Part shown: one piece after another, positions 43,652 to 52,775 of the stretch
Layout: the number at the start of each line of letters is the position of its first letter
Numbering within the stretch: the stretch's first letter is position 1
Assembly (NCBI RefSeq): GCF_040718835.1
Contig: NZ_JBFEFG010000281.1
Location: forward strand, 496,001-560,000
Source of the DNA: Bremerella sp. JC817
GTDB lineage: Bacteria; Planctomycetota; Planctomycetia; Pirellulales; Pirellulaceae
Direction of reading: 5' to 3'
DNA: 64,000 nt
Made by a program: the position numbers and the translations under genes
The notes under the pieces: model-generated
Database searches by the model: none
The model's input: the letters and a program-made list of their open reading frames with translations, nothing else
What the model was told of the DNA's origin: nothing

Positions 43652-45435
43652 TTTGTAAGAACTCGGCTTCTTTTCAGCCGAACTGTGAAGACAGACCCCA
43701 CTTCTAGCTCACTATCGAGCTCAACGCTACCCCCAAACGAACTAGCCAAGTGCTTAACAATCGAAAGACCTAAACCTGTCCCCCCCATTTCGCGGGAGCG
43801 TGCTTTATCGACGCGGAAGAACCGCTCGAAGATGCGGTCCTGGGCATCCTGCGGAATTCCAATCCCATGATCTTCGACCGAAAAGGCGACTTGGTCCCCT
43901 TCGGTCTTCCAACGGACGAGCACGTCGCCTGGCTTGCCCGAATACTTCACCGCGTTGTCGACCAGGTTGCCGACAATCGTGCGTAGGCCTTCTTCATCGG
44001 CTCGGACGTAGACTTCATCATCTTCGGCCGATTCCACCACCAGCCGAATTTGCTTGGCGGCGGCCTTATCGCGTAACGAGTCGACGCTCCACTGGGCGAT
44101 GTCGGCCAGATTGACGTCGGTGATGTCGAATACTTCCTGTCCAGCTTCCACGCGAGCCAGCTGCAGCATGTCCATGATCAGATCGTGCAAGCGATCGCTC
44201 TGGTCGGTGATCTGCCCGAGGAAGTAGTCGCGATTCTCAGCATCGTTCACCGCCCCCATCGCCAAGGTTTCGGCGTAAGCACGGATCGCCGCCAAGGGGG
44301 TCTTCAGTTCATGCGAGACATTCGCCACGAACTCGCGGCGGAGATTCTCGAGGCGGCGAAGCTCGGTCATGTCGTGCAGCACCAGCACCACGCCTGGGCA
44401 AGGATCGCCAGGCAAGCAGTTGGCATGAATGTTCAGCACGCGGCGAAAGGGGGACGTTACCTCGAACTCCGTCGAGCAAGGCTCGCCAGTTGTCAGGGCC
44501 TGCTGCACCGATTGATCGAGCGCTCGAATACGGGTGATCTCGATCAAAGGACGACCTTCGATCTTCTCGACCCGGATCCCCAGGAGACGGCGAACCGCAT
44601 GGTTTGCCAGCAAGACGACACGATCGGCACTGACCGCCAACACCCCTTCGACCATGCTCCCGAGCACGGTTTCGATTCGGTTGGCCTGGTCTCGCAAGGC
44701 TTTTTCGCGATCAGAAACCGCGATGGCCATCGCCTGGAAACGACGAACCAGTTGGCCTAGTTCATCTTTCGACGAGTTCCACAGATGCTTGCGATCACCA
44801 CTTTCGGCCAGCGTGTCACATGCGTCGATCAGCTCGACGACCGGATCAACCGTTCTCGTTTCAACAGCGCGGGTCAGAAACAGCCCGGCCACGATGGTTC
44901 CGAAGGCAATGATGCCCAGCACCACGGCAACCGTTCCGGTCGAACTGGCAAGCTGATCTTTCGGCAAGCCAGCTCTGACAAAACCAACGGTCTGCCCTTC
45001 GTGGACCACCCGCTGAGCCACCATCAGCATGGTGACATCTTTGTCGATCAGAAGTCGTTCGGCATAGCCAAAGGTACGTGTGTCGGCATTGCGAAACTCG
45101 CTGAGATCGCGTTGGTTCTCCATTCGCCGTGGGGGATATAGAGAGTCCGCCAGCACCCGGCCGCCATCGCTGATGATGGTGATGTAGACGCCTGTCTCGG
45201 CTGCATAGCGTCGGACGCTGTTTTGCAGGTGATCTTCCTCTTGCAGCGGCGGATCTTCCTCGGTCAGAACGCCTGCTTTGACCATCTCGACAACCGTTTC
45301 CAGGTTGTGGATACGTTCGCGGCGGACAGCGCGTTGCTGTTCGACGCTCGCGGCCCACGTCATTGCAAGTAACGTGATGAAGCTCAGCGAGACGACCAGC
45401 AGCAGGATATATGTTCCGATTAGTGAACGGACCAT
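43648..45435 (-). CDS. phoR: Phosphate-regulon sensor histidine kinase PhoR
   Basis: A 595-residue membrane histidine kinase. Two membrane helices flank a periplasmic domain of about 130 residues (from TYILLLVVSLSFITLLAMTW to AVVLGIIAFGTIVAGLFL). Next come a HAMP-like linker, a PAS domain (~245-355), the dimerisation box with His375 (VSHELKTPLAAIRAYAETL), and the ATPase domain with N, G1 and G2 boxes (NLVDNAVKYS, EDHGIGIP, GGTGLGLSIVKHLA). It would phosphorylate PhoB under low phosphate. A periplasmic sensing domain is longer than that of E. coli PhoR. It is first in the phoR-phoU-phoB operon. Confidence 0.93.
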   Translation of the reverse strand: MVRSLIGTYILLLVVSLSFITLLAMTWAASVEQQRAVRRERIHNLETVVEMVKAGVLTEEDPPLQEEDHLQNSVRRYAAETGVYITIISDGGRVLADSLYPPRRMENQRDLSEFRNADTRTFGYAERLLIDKDVTMLMVAQRVVHEGQTVGFVRAGLPKDQLASSTGTVAVVLGIIAFGTIVAGLFLTRAVETRTVDPVVELIDACDTLAESGDRKHLWNSSKDELGQLVRRFQAMAIAVSDREKALRDQANRIETVLGSMVEGVLAVSADRVVLLANHAVRRLLGIRVEKIEGRPLIEITRIRALDQSVQQALTTGEPCSTEFEVTSPFRRVLNIHANCLPGDPCPGVVLVLHDMTELRRLENLRREFVANVSHELKTPLAAIRAYAETLAMGAVNDAENRDYFLGQITDQSDRLHDLIMDMLQLARVEAGQEVFDITDVNLADIAQWSVDSLRDKAAAKQIRLVVESAEDDEVYVRADEEGLRTIVGNLVDNAVKYSGKPGDVLVRWKTEGDQVAFSVEDHGIGIPQDAQDRIFERFFRVDKARSREMGGTGLGLSIVKHLASSFGGSVELDSELEVGSVFTVRLKRSRVLTN

Positions 45436-45564
45436 TGCGACTTGAAACCAATCTTCCGTGTCAAAAAAGTTGCCATCTTGTATGATAAGCCGCGCAGGCC
45501 GACTGCCCAGCGCGGGAAGGGACTCGTTTTGGTTAAGTTCCGTTCATAATTCCGGCAAACCGCA

Positions 45565-45601
45565 CGAAAAAGGGCGGCACCCAAGCGGGCCCGCCCTTTC
45601 G
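45565..45601. terminator. Intrinsic terminator, both orientations
   Basis: AAAGGGCGG (45569-45577) pairs with 45591-45599, 13-base loop. An A run lies on the left and TTTCG on the right. It lies after the minus-strand oxidoreductase gene stop region (45633 is its 3' end) and upstream of phoR. The A run gives a U tract for minus-strand transcripts, so it most likely ends the oxidoreductase message. Confidence 0.7.
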
Positions 45602-45632
45602 TTTATCGCTAGAACTTGCTGAAAAACAAGCC

Positions 45633-47021
45633 TTAGATGGTAATGGTTTCGCCTGGCATCGGAACGACGTAAGGCGATTGTTCCAGCTGCTTCTTAACCG
45701 CTTCTGGATTTGGCTTCACTGGGGCTTCATCGTCCATGCTGTTCAGCTTGTCGAAGTCGGCCAAAGCGATTTCGGAGTTCAATGCGTCTTCGTAGCGAAG
45801 AACCTTGCCACCCTTGCCGCTGTGACCACCCGAGTAGGTAGCCATACGACCGAAGATTGCGGTCATGGTGCTGTGGGCACCGTAATCGCCTTCGTTCGGA
45901 CGTTCGCCGTTACGCAGCGATGCGAACAGGTCGTGATGTTCTTCCTGGTGACCGCCGCGACCACCCTGGCCGTAGCTCCAAGCCAGATTGCCTTTGGCGT
46001 CGTAGATCTTGCCGCCACTGATGTCGGCGTAACCCTTCGAGCCGTGAGCATGTTCCGAGACGCTGTTCCAGCAGCCGGGGATATGACGGCAAGCGCTGAG
46101 CATCTTCACGCCGTTGGCATAGGTGTATTCGATCATATGGTGATCGTAGATTTCACCATGATCGGCACCCTTACGAACCTGACGACCACCCTGCCCTTCG
46201 GCGGTTTCTGGTGGACCATCCATCAGCCAGTTGATCACGTCCAGGTTGTGGATGTGCTGCTCGACGATATGATCGCCACAGAGCCAGTTGAAGTAGTACC
46301 AATTACGCATTTGATATTCGAGTTCCGACTGCGAAGCAGAACGGTTACGAGTCCAAACGCCGCCCGAGTTCCAGTAGGCTCGGCAGAAGATGATGTCGCC
46401 GATCGCACCATCCTTCAGACGGTTGATCGTCTCGACGTAGGCCTTTTCGTGGTGACGCTGCAGACCGACAGCCACTGCCAGGTTCTTCTCCTTGGCCTTC
46501 TTGTTGGCTTCCAGCACGCGGCGGATACCAGGGGAATCGGTCGCGACTGGCTTTTCCATGAAGATGTGCTTGCCAGCGTCGACGGCGGTTTCGAAGTGCA
46601 GTGGACGGAAACCAGGCGAGGTGGCCAGGATCACCAGATCGCAATCCGATTCGATCACCTTCTTGTAGGCGTCGAAACCAACAAACTGGCGATCGGCTGG
46701 CACGTCAACCTGCTTGGCGTGACGGCTCGAGAGCGAACGGAGGCTCTGCGACAGGCGATCTTCAAACACGTCGCCCATGGCAACCAGCTTGGTGTCGCCC
46801 TTGGTGTTCATCGCTTGATCGGCGGCACCCGTACCACGACCACCGCAACCAACCAGACCGATCTTAATTTGATCGCTGCCAAAAGCGTGGGCACTTTGAG
46901 CGATCGTCAGCGAACCGGCAATTGCACCGCCAGCTACCAGCATCGACGAACCGGTCTTAATGAAATCGCGGCGCGATGGCTGCGTCGCGTCAGATTGCTG
47001 CTTGGAATCTTTCTTAGCCAT
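45633..47021 (-). CDS. Tat-exported Gfo/Idh/MocA-family oxidoreductase
   Basis: A 462-residue protein with a twin-arginine signal (SRRDFIKTGSS, then a hydrophobic stretch to AQSAHAF), so it folds in the cytoplasm and is exported. Then the NAD(P)-binding fold: IGLVGCGGRGTGAADQAM, LVAMGDVFED, and the EKPVAT motif with the conserved Lys in FMEKPVATD. The C-terminal half is the alpha/beta substrate domain (IVEQHIHNLDVINWLMDGPP). Family members oxidise or reduce sugars and inositols; exported versions are very abundant in planctomycetes and their substrates are mostly unknown. No linked sugar genes here. It may be linked in function to nothing nearby. Confidence 0.92.
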   Translation of the reverse strand: MAKKDSKQQSDATQPSRRDFIKTGSSMLVAGGAIAGSLTIAQSAHAFGSDQIKIGLVGCGGRGTGAADQAMNTKGDTKLVAMGDVFEDRLSQSLRSLSSRHAKQVDVPADRQFVGFDAYKKVIESDCDLVILATSPGFRPLHFETAVDAGKHIFMEKPVATDSPGIRRVLEANKKAKEKNLAVAVGLQRHHEKAYVETINRLKDGAIGDIIFCRAYWNSGGVWTRNRSASQSELEYQMRNWYYFNWLCGDHIVEQHIHNLDVINWLMDGPPETAEGQGGRQVRKGADHGEIYDHHMIEYTYANGVKMLSACRHIPGCWNSVSEHAHGSKGYADISGGKIYDAKGNLAWSYGQGGRGGHQEEHHDLFASLRNGERPNEGDYGAHSTMTAIFGRMATYSGGHSGKGGKVLRYEDALNSEIALADFDKLNSMDDEAPVKPNPEAVKKQLEQSPYVVPMPGETITI

Positions 47022-47211
47022 AGATGGAGAATCTCCGTACTGCGTGAAAGTATTAGATAGGGGCGAGGTGGGAAAAATTAGACGTGCGTCCTACCATGAG
47101 GGTAAGCTTAAAGCATACCGGATTCTCAAGTTGAATTCAATTATTTCCAGGTAAGATAAGGGCTTGCGCAATATTCTGCACAAGCTTGAAGGCTGATAAT
47201 CGGGAGCGAAG

Positions 47212-48258
47212 ATGCCGTCACCATTCTCAAATTGCCGTGTCATCTGGGGGGCCATTTTGGCCTATCTCAGCATGGCAGGAACCACCTTGATCGCTGCCGA
47301 GTCTTCCCTTCTTACAGTCTCCCAACCGCACATGGGAACAATCGTCCGCATAGTGGCCGACTACGACGATGTCGAGAAGTTCCAAAAAGCCACCGATGAG
47401 GCTTTCCAACGGATACGCGAGATCGAGCAGATTTGTAGTGATTATCGGAGTGACTCCGAGGTCCTTCAATTGTCAGCAAAATCTCCGACAACCACTCCGC
47501 AGCGGGTGAGTGATGATCTGTGGAACGTCCTCGTCGAAGCTCAATCGGTCAACCAACAATCGCACGGCGCGTTCGATGTCACGCTGGGTCCACTCACCAA
47601 AGAGTGGCGTCGGTTTCGACGTCGCAGTGAATTCGATGCCGAGCGGATCGAAGCGGCCCGGCCGGCGGTTGGGGCGAAGCATCTGACGCTGGACAAAAAG
47701 CAGCAGAGCGTTTCGCTCGGTGTAGCCAACATGCGGATCGACCTGGGCGGCATCGCCAAGGGTTATGCGATCGACGCCGCCTTGAATACGCTGACCAGAC
47801 ATGGCATTACGCGAGCATTGATCGATGCTGGCGGTGATATCGCTGCGAGCGATGCTCCGCGTGGCGAACTTGGCTGGAAGGTCGGCATCTCAGGCCTCAA
47901 TCCGAAAGATCCTCCGATTCTTGTTACCCATCTGGCAAACGGCGCCGTGGCAACCTCAGGCGATGCCTATCAGTTTCTGGAACATAACGGCAAGCGTTAT
48001 TCCCACATTCTCGATCCTCGTACCGGGTATGGGGTCGAGCATCGTGCGACGGTAACGGTCTTCGCGACCAACGCCACGCTGGCCGATGCTTGGGCGTCAG
48101 CCCTGACCGTGCTGGGGCCAGATCAGGCCGGCGAAGCTTTACAGAAGCAGCCCGCAGTCGCGACCTGGATGGAGGTGCTGGTCGACGAGAAACCGGTTTC
48201 GTGGACCAGCCCAAACTTAGGTGCCTGGCTGAAAGCCCACATGGCTGAAGCCGAGTAG
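47212..48258 (+). CDS. apbE: FAD:protein FMN transferase ApbE
   Basis: A 348-residue exported flavin transferase that attaches FMN to threonine residues of target proteins such as Nqr/Rnf subunits. A signal peptide covers about residues 1-29. Motifs are HMGTIVRI near residue 40, the segment LGPLTKEWRRF, the family core DLGGIAKGYAID, ALIDAGGDI, and SHILDPRTGYG with the catalytic region. Length is normal. GGGAG lies 5 bases before ATG 47212. It is divergent from the Tat oxidoreductase gene, and no nqr or rnf genes are in the window. Confidence 0.93.
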   Translation: MPSPFSNCRVIWGAILAYLSMAGTTLIAAESSLLTVSQPHMGTIVRIVADYDDVEKFQKATDEAFQRIREIEQICSDYRSDSEVLQLSAKSPTTTPQRVSDDLWNVLVEAQSVNQQSHGAFDVTLGPLTKEWRRFRRRSEFDAERIEAARPAVGAKHLTLDKKQQSVSLGVANMRIDLGGIAKGYAIDAALNTLTRHGITRALIDAGGDIAASDAPRGELGWKVGISGLNPKDPPILVTHLANGAVATSGDAYQFLEHNGKRYSHILDPRTGYGVEHRATVTVFATNATLADAWASALTVLGPDQAGEALQKQPAVATWMEVLVDEKPVSWTSPNLGAWLKAHMAEAE

Positions 48259-48262
48259 AAGT

Positions 48263-48793
48263 CTACTTTCGCAGCGAATCGAACACTTCATCTTCCAAGG
48301 CCATGTTCCAGAAGGCAAGCGTGCGATTGTCGATGCAGCGGGCATCCAGGGCCGATGCCGCGACTGCCTGAAAGAAGGCACGCGCCAATTGATCGAACCC
48401 AAACAAACGCAAACTACGGATCACACGTGTGACACGCAAATGATTGTGGTTTAGCTGCGTGTGCCAGTTCTTGCGATTCGCCGCCAACAAAGGCTCGGCG
48501 ACAAACTGGCCATCTTCGTTCAGCTCGAACCCCATGAAGCGAGCAAAACGAACAATCATCTCGCGCATCAAGAGCTGCGCTTCGATGTTCTCGCGAAGCA
48601 CATGCGCGGAGTCTTCGTCGACCAGCGGCGCACCGGGATTCACCATCGATGTTTCGTGAAGCGGAAACATCCACTGAATAATATCGTGATGCATTTCGAG
48701 ATCATGATCGCTCATCGCGATCATATCCCGGGCAGTCCGACCATTCGAATCGGATCCACCGTGACAATAAAACTCGATCACTTGTGAGGTCAT
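48263..48793 (-). CDS. Opioid growth factor receptor-related (OGFr_N) domain protein
   Basis: A 176-residue protein. Its first half, IEFYCHGGSDSNGRTARDM, then MSDHDLEMHHDIIQWMFPLHE and SMVNPGAPLVDED, follows the conserved OGFr N-terminal domain pattern: a G-R stretch, then LExxHDxIQWxFPL, then N-P-xAPL. The second half has WHTQLNHNHLRVTRVIRSLRLFG. The domain was named for animal OGFr but also occurs in bacteria, where its function is unknown. It is cytoplasmic with no signal. It is convergent with apbE, with stops 4 bases apart. The assignment is by pattern and by memory of the family. Confidence 0.8.
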   Translation of the reverse strand: MTSQVIEFYCHGGSDSNGRTARDMIAMSDHDLEMHHDIIQWMFPLHETSMVNPGAPLVDEDSAHVLRENIEAQLLMREMIVRFARFMGFELNEDGQFVAEPLLAANRKNWHTQLNHNHLRVTRVIRSLRLFGFDQLARAFFQAVAASALDARCIDNRTLAFWNMALEDEVFDSLRK

Positions 48794-48889
48794 TTCTGCC
48801 TCTCCATCGGCAACGACAAGTCGAACTCGAGTCGGCTCTCTGGCCGACTCGAGCGGTCCTGCTGCACTTCTCTCTGCATCGCAAGCGTC

Positions 48890-49747
48890 TTAGTCGAGAC
48901 TCTTTAAAGAAGAGAGGACATCGTTCGTTGCTTCGCGAGGCTTTCGTTCCGGTTTGGTCACATTCACTTCCGAGGCAAATACCCAGTGAACGTGATCTTG
49001 AGCTTCGTACACGCGGCCTTTCGCTGTCACATGATCGCCGACAGCGGCATAAGCCAGGCTGTTGACCATCAGGTGGGCGATTGTATCGTCGTTGATCAAA
49101 AACGCGAGTCGATGCAGTTTGCCAACCGGCGTCTTTAACGTCAATTGATCTCCGCGGAGTCGCGCCACAGCCGCCACGATCGATTGGCGCTGCTCCGGCT
49201 CGATAGCGTCGGGCTCGAACCCAGGCGGAACGCTCACGACGTCCAATTCACTTAGCACGTCTTTCCCGTGGCCGACTTGATCGACTGACGACACCATCCG
49301 AACCACCATCCCCGGCTGCAGGCTTCGGGCAAGGACATCCCCATGAACATCGACGGCAGAAACTCCAGCAGGATGGGTAGCAATTGTCCGGATGGTTCCG
49401 TTCGCCTGGCGAACCCACAGCATACCATTGCCAACACGAACCACCTCTCCTTCCACTGCGGTTTCAGGAAGTCGATTCACGTCGACCTTGTTCTTTTCTA
49501 CGGGAATGGTGATCCTTTTGTTAGTTCCGCCGCACGATCCCATTTTCCATAGGTTTTCGTAACGCGCTTCAACCAGTTGCGACTTATAGAACGTCGGCCA
49601 GTTGAGCGATCCGTCAGCTTTGATCGGGGGCTCTTCTTTCTCCGCTGGGGCGTACGGATCGTAAGCAGCAAACTGAGCATACAAGGTGGGGCAAGAACTG
49701 GCAAAGACGATCGCCCCCCACACCGCCATGAGGGTGAATCTACACAT
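48890..49747 (-). CDS. Secreted protein, unknown
   Basis: A 285-residue exported protein with a signal peptide (hydrophobic stretch MAVWGAIVFASSCPTLYAQ). The mature part has two short beta-rich stretches (EGEVVRVGNGMLWVRQANGTIRTIATH around 100-125 and TAKGRVYEAQDHVHWVFASEVNV around 245-265) that resemble OB-fold or SH3-like modules. Both mention of a value that is stored and rewritten is absent, so no enzyme role is suggested. I do not recognise a family. The start is ATG 49747; ATG six codons later, which would open the hydrophobic stretch, is an alternative. It is divergent from the photolyase gene. Confidence 0.65.
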   Translation of the reverse strand: MCRFTLMAVWGAIVFASSCPTLYAQFAAYDPYAPAEKEEPPIKADGSLNWPTFYKSQLVEARYENLWKMGSCGGTNKRITIPVEKNKVDVNRLPETAVEGEVVRVGNGMLWVRQANGTIRTIATHPAGVSAVDVHGDVLARSLQPGMVVRMVSSVDQVGHGKDVLSELDVVSVPPGFEPDAIEPEQRQSIVAAVARLRGDQLTLKTPVGKLHRLAFLINDDTIAHLMVNSLAYAAVGDHVTAKGRVYEAQDHVHWVFASEVNVTKPERKPREATNDVLSSLKSLD

Positions 49748-49948
49748 AGGGCACCGATAGATTTTCTCGGAAGGAAACGGGGAGGGAGGTGGGGGTTAGA
49801 AGCTCCCGTTTCACCTAGCATATGCAGACAAACCTTCCAGGGGAAATAGCCTGCGTTGTAGAATTTGGGAAACATCGTTCCCAATTCGTGACCTGGGCGA
49901 CAGTTACGAATGCACCTCGCCTGCGGTCAGGGGCTAAAATAGCTCCAC

Positions 49949-51511
49949 ATGGAAAGGGCCTCTCGCTTGCGGCATTTACGGATCATCTTTGGCGATCAAC
50001 TCGATCGAAACTCGGCCATCTTCGACGGATACGATCCCCAGCAGGATAAGCTTTGGATGTCCGAAGTCGAGGAAGAGATCTCGTACGTTCCCAGTCATAA
50101 GCAGCGAATCGTCCTCTTCCTTTCTGCCATGCGACACTTCCGGGCGGAGTTGGAAGAAGCGGGTAAACCGGTTCGATACCATCCGCTTCAGGCCGACCGA
50201 CGGCACGATTCCGGCAAATCGTTTCGCGATCTTATCTCGCAAACGATTAAGGAAGATCGCCCCGAAACCATCCGGGTGGTCCTGCCTGGCGACTTTCGCG
50301 TGAAGAAGGTATTGGAAGAGATCGCTGCGGAACATGACATCCCACTCGAGATCTTGCCAGACCTGCACTTCTATTGCACGGTCAACGAGTTCCACAAGTT
50401 CGCCAAAGGTCGCAAGACGCTGCTGATGGAAACGTTCTATCGGCAGATGCGGAAGAAGCACGATCTCTTGATGAGCGACGGCAAGCCTGTGGGTGGAAGC
50501 TGGAACTATGATCACGACAATCGCGAACCATTCCCGAAAAATGGCCCAGGCAAGATCGGTCACCCCACCTCATTTCAGCACGACGAGATCACGCAAGAGG
50601 TAATTGCGTTGGTCGAGGCTCGTTACCCGAAGCATCCCGGCAGCCTCGATTCCTTCGCCTTGCCGGTGACGCCTGGTCAGGCGAGTCGCATGCTCTCAGA
50701 CTTCGTTCGCTGGCACCTGCCTGACTTCGGTCGCTTTGAAGACGCGATGTGGACCGACGAACCGTTCCTACATCACTCGCGGCTGTCGACCTGTATGAAC
50801 CTGAAGCTGCTCAATCCGCGCGACTGTGTGGCCGCGGCGATCGAAGCATACCAAGACGGTTCGGCGCCGTTGGCCAGTGTCGAGGGCTTTGTGCGGCAGA
50901 TCGTTGGCTGGCGCGAGTTTATTCGCGGGGTCTATTGGACGCGGATGCCAGATTACGCCGAGCTGAACTACTTTGAGCACGACCAACCGATCCCGTCGTT
51001 CTTCTGGTCAGGCCAGACCGAGATGCAGTGCGTGCGGCAGTCGATGAAGCACGTGCTGGAACATGGCTACGTGCATCACATTCATCGCTTGATGGTGCTG
51101 GGCAACCTGGCGATGACGTACGGCATGCATCCGTACGAGTTCCACCAGTGGCACATGGCGATGTATTTAGACGCAGTCGACTGGGTTTCGCTTACCAACA
51201 CGCTGGGCATGAGCCAGCATGGCGACGGTGGTGTGGTCGGCACGAAGCCGTACTGCTCGACCGGAAACTATATCGACAAAATGAGTAACTTTTGCCATGG
51301 CTGTAAATACCATCCGAAGAAAGCGGTGGGGGACGAAGCGTGCCCGATCACGACGTTTTACTGGGACTTCCTCGATCGTCATTACGACCGACTGCAAAAC
51401 AATCAACGCATGAAACTGCAGTTGAAACATGTCGAACGAAAACGAGACAACGGCGAGATCGAAGCGATTCGCCAGCATGCCGATCATCTTCGCAAGGCCT
51501 GGCAACCGTAA
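49949..51511 (+). CDS. Photolyase/cryptochrome of the FeS-BCP (PhrB-like) group
   Basis: A 520-residue flavoprotein of the deoxyribodipyrimidine photolyase-related group, known from Agrobacterium PhrB as a light-driven (6-4) photoproduct repair enzyme with an iron-sulfur cluster. N-terminal antenna-like domain: [21 protein letters not shown]. Cys ligands for the 4Fe-4S cluster are visible in [11 protein letters not shown], and in the C-terminal [20 protein letters not shown] segment, giving four candidate Cys. The FAD region includes [19 protein letters not shown] and [19 protein letters not shown]. Length is normal. ATG 49949 gives the expected N-terminus. It stands alone and is divergent from the secreted protein gene. 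Confidence 0.93.
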   Translation: MERASRLRHLRIIFGDQLDRNSAIFDGYDPQQDKLWMSEVEEEISYVPSHKQRIVLFLSAMRHFRAELEEAGKPVRYHPLQADRRHDSGKSFRDLISQTIKEDRPETIRVVLPGDFRVKKVLEEIAAEHDIPLEILPDLHFYCTVNEFHKFAKGRKTLLMETFYRQMRKKHDLLMSDGKPVGGSWNYDHDNREPFPKNGPGKIGHPTSFQHDEITQEVIALVEARYPKHPGSLDSFALPVTPGQASRMLSDFVRWHLPDFGRFEDAMWTDEPFLHHSRLSTCMNLKLLNPRDCVAAAIEAYQDGSAPLASVEGFVRQIVGWREFIRGVYWTRMPDYAELNYFEHDQPIPSFFWSGQTEMQCVRQSMKHVLEHGYVHHIHRLMVLGNLAMTYGMHPYEFHQWHMAMYLDAVDWVSLTNTLGMSQHGDGGVVGTKPYCSTGNYIDKMSNFCHGCKYHPKKAVGDEACPITTFYWDFLDRHYDRLQNNQRMKLQLKHVERKRDNGEIEAIRQHADHLRKAWQP

Positions 51512-51589
51512 CGATCCCAGGCCCTTCACAATCAAACCGCCGGACAGTGGTCTGATAGCTTGAGGTGATTTCTTCTGATCCAATCTGGC

Positions 51590-51639
51590 AGGAAAAAGAA
51601 GCCGGGAAACGAACCACAACGAGCGACTCGTTCCCCGGC
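51590..51639 (-). terminator. Minus-strand terminator-like hairpin with no gene upstream
   Basis: GCCGGGAAACGA (51601-51612) pairs with 51628-51639, with one mismatch, around a 15-base loop. On the minus strand it is followed by UUCUUUUUCC. No minus-strand gene lies to its right before 53510, so it does not end a known message. Confidence 0.6.
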
Positions 51640-51877
51640 CCATCCCCTTAGAACGGACTGACCGAGGTTGATTTCCTAGGTCTGCATATATGGTTGGCTT
51701 CCATTGAGAAGTATGCCGATGGCATTTCGTCAGCTCGCTTGGGCAGGCTTTCCGACCAGAACCAATCTGCACGCTGGCAGTTGGATTCCGCTTCTCGCAA
51801 GTCATGCGATACAAAAATTAAGGAGTAGGACCTGGAACAATTCCGGGCCTGAATGCATGATGGGTAGGCAGAATTCG

Positions 51878-51910
51878 TTGGCGAAAAGAATGTGGGGCAC
51901 TTCTCGCCAA
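51878..51910. promoter_or_regulatory. 11-bp palindrome upstream of the PAS-AraC gene
   Basis: TTGGCGAAAAG (51878-51888) and CTTCTCGCCAA (51900-51910) are inverted repeats with one mismatch and an 11-base spacer. It lies 58 bases before the regulator start. It could be an operator or a leader hairpin. Confidence 0.4.
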
Positions 51911-51968
51911 CAGGGGTCTATTATTTATTGACCGAAATCGCTTGTCTTGCATCATTTCCACCAGCGCA

Positions 51969-52736
51969 ATGCCGAATAAATACAAATCTGAGTGGGAACG
52001 ACGCCTCGAAGATCTTTTCTCCCAGGCCCCCACCCTCGAGATCTTCGAGGAACTTTTTGCACGCCTGGACGAGGTCAACTTGTGCATTAAAGATCTCGAA
52101 GGGCGCTACCTGAGCGTGAACAGTGCGTTTCTGCGCAGTGTTCCGCGATTGAAGCGTGAAGACGTGATCGGCAAGACCGCATTCGACATCTATCCCAAGG
52201 CCCTCGCGATCGGCTTTCAGCAGCAAGATCAGCAGTTGCTTTCGCGTGGCCAGAATCTGCACGATCAGTTGGAAATGATCACCAATCCCGACAGTTCCCT
52301 TGGTTGGTACATTACCAGTAAGGTTCTGGCTCGCAACATTCAGGGGGAAGTGATCGCGATCATCGGCATGTCGCGCGACTTGCATACACCAACGGCAAAA
52401 GGAGATCGCTACAACAAGTTGGCGGTCGCTTTGAAACGGATGCAGACCGAATACGCGAGCCCGCTGCGGATCCAGCAACTGGCTGACGATTCAGGGCTGT
52501 CGGTCAGCCAGTTCGAGCGGCTGATGCGCAGCATGATTCAGATCACACCTTCGCAATACTTGATCCGCCAGCGGGTCGAAGCGGCGGCAGTGCAACTGCG
52601 CGATTCCGACAAAACAGTCGCCGAGGTCGCGCTCGATTGTGGCTTCAGCGATCAGCCTTCATTCTGCAAACAATTTAAACGGATCACTGGCCTCTCGCCT
52701 TTGAAGTATCGTAAGATGACCCGCGAAGAGAGCTAA
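51969..52736 (+). CDS. PAS domain-containing AraC-family transcription regulator
   Basis: A 255-residue cytoplasmic regulator. Residues ~20-130 form a PAS domain (EVNLCIKDLEGRYLSVNSAFL, then EDVIGKTAFDIYPK), which binds a small ligand or cofactor. Residues ~150-252 form an AraC/XylS double helix-turn-helix (SPLRIQQLADDSGLSVSQFERLM, then VAEVALDCGFSDQPSFCKQFKRITGLSPLKY). PAS plus AraC is a less common arrangement than a cupin sensor. ATG 51969 is preferred to an in-frame TTG nine codons upstream. It precedes the DUF2185 gene by 39 bases in the same direction, so it may regulate that gene. Confidence 0.88.
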   Translation: MPNKYKSEWERRLEDLFSQAPTLEIFEELFARLDEVNLCIKDLEGRYLSVNSAFLRSVPRLKREDVIGKTAFDIYPKALAIGFQQQDQQLLSRGQNLHDQLEMITNPDSSLGWYITSKVLARNIQGEVIAIIGMSRDLHTPTAKGDRYNKLAVALKRMQTEYASPLRIQQLADDSGLSVSQFERLMRSMIQITPSQYLIRQRVEAAAVQLRDSDKTVAEVALDCGFSDQPSFCKQFKRITGLSPLKYRKMTREES

Positions 52737-52775
52737 CCGCTCCCCTGCCCTGACCCATCTTATCGAAACGTTCGC

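Larger units (their letters stand above)
51512..51968. other. Gene-poor gap with two hairpins
   Basis: 457 bases between the photolyase stop and the PAS-AraC start. It holds a hairpin oriented as a minus-strand terminator at 51590-51639 and an 11-bp palindrome at 51878-51910 just upstream of the regulator gene. No protein gene is supported. A minus-strand noncoding RNA ending at the first hairpin is possible. Confidence 0.5.

Noticed and set aside
45678..47060. 460-codon plus-strand frame opposite the Tat oxidoreductase
   Set aside because: Shadow of the real gene, which has a clear twin-arginine signal and NAD-binding motif.
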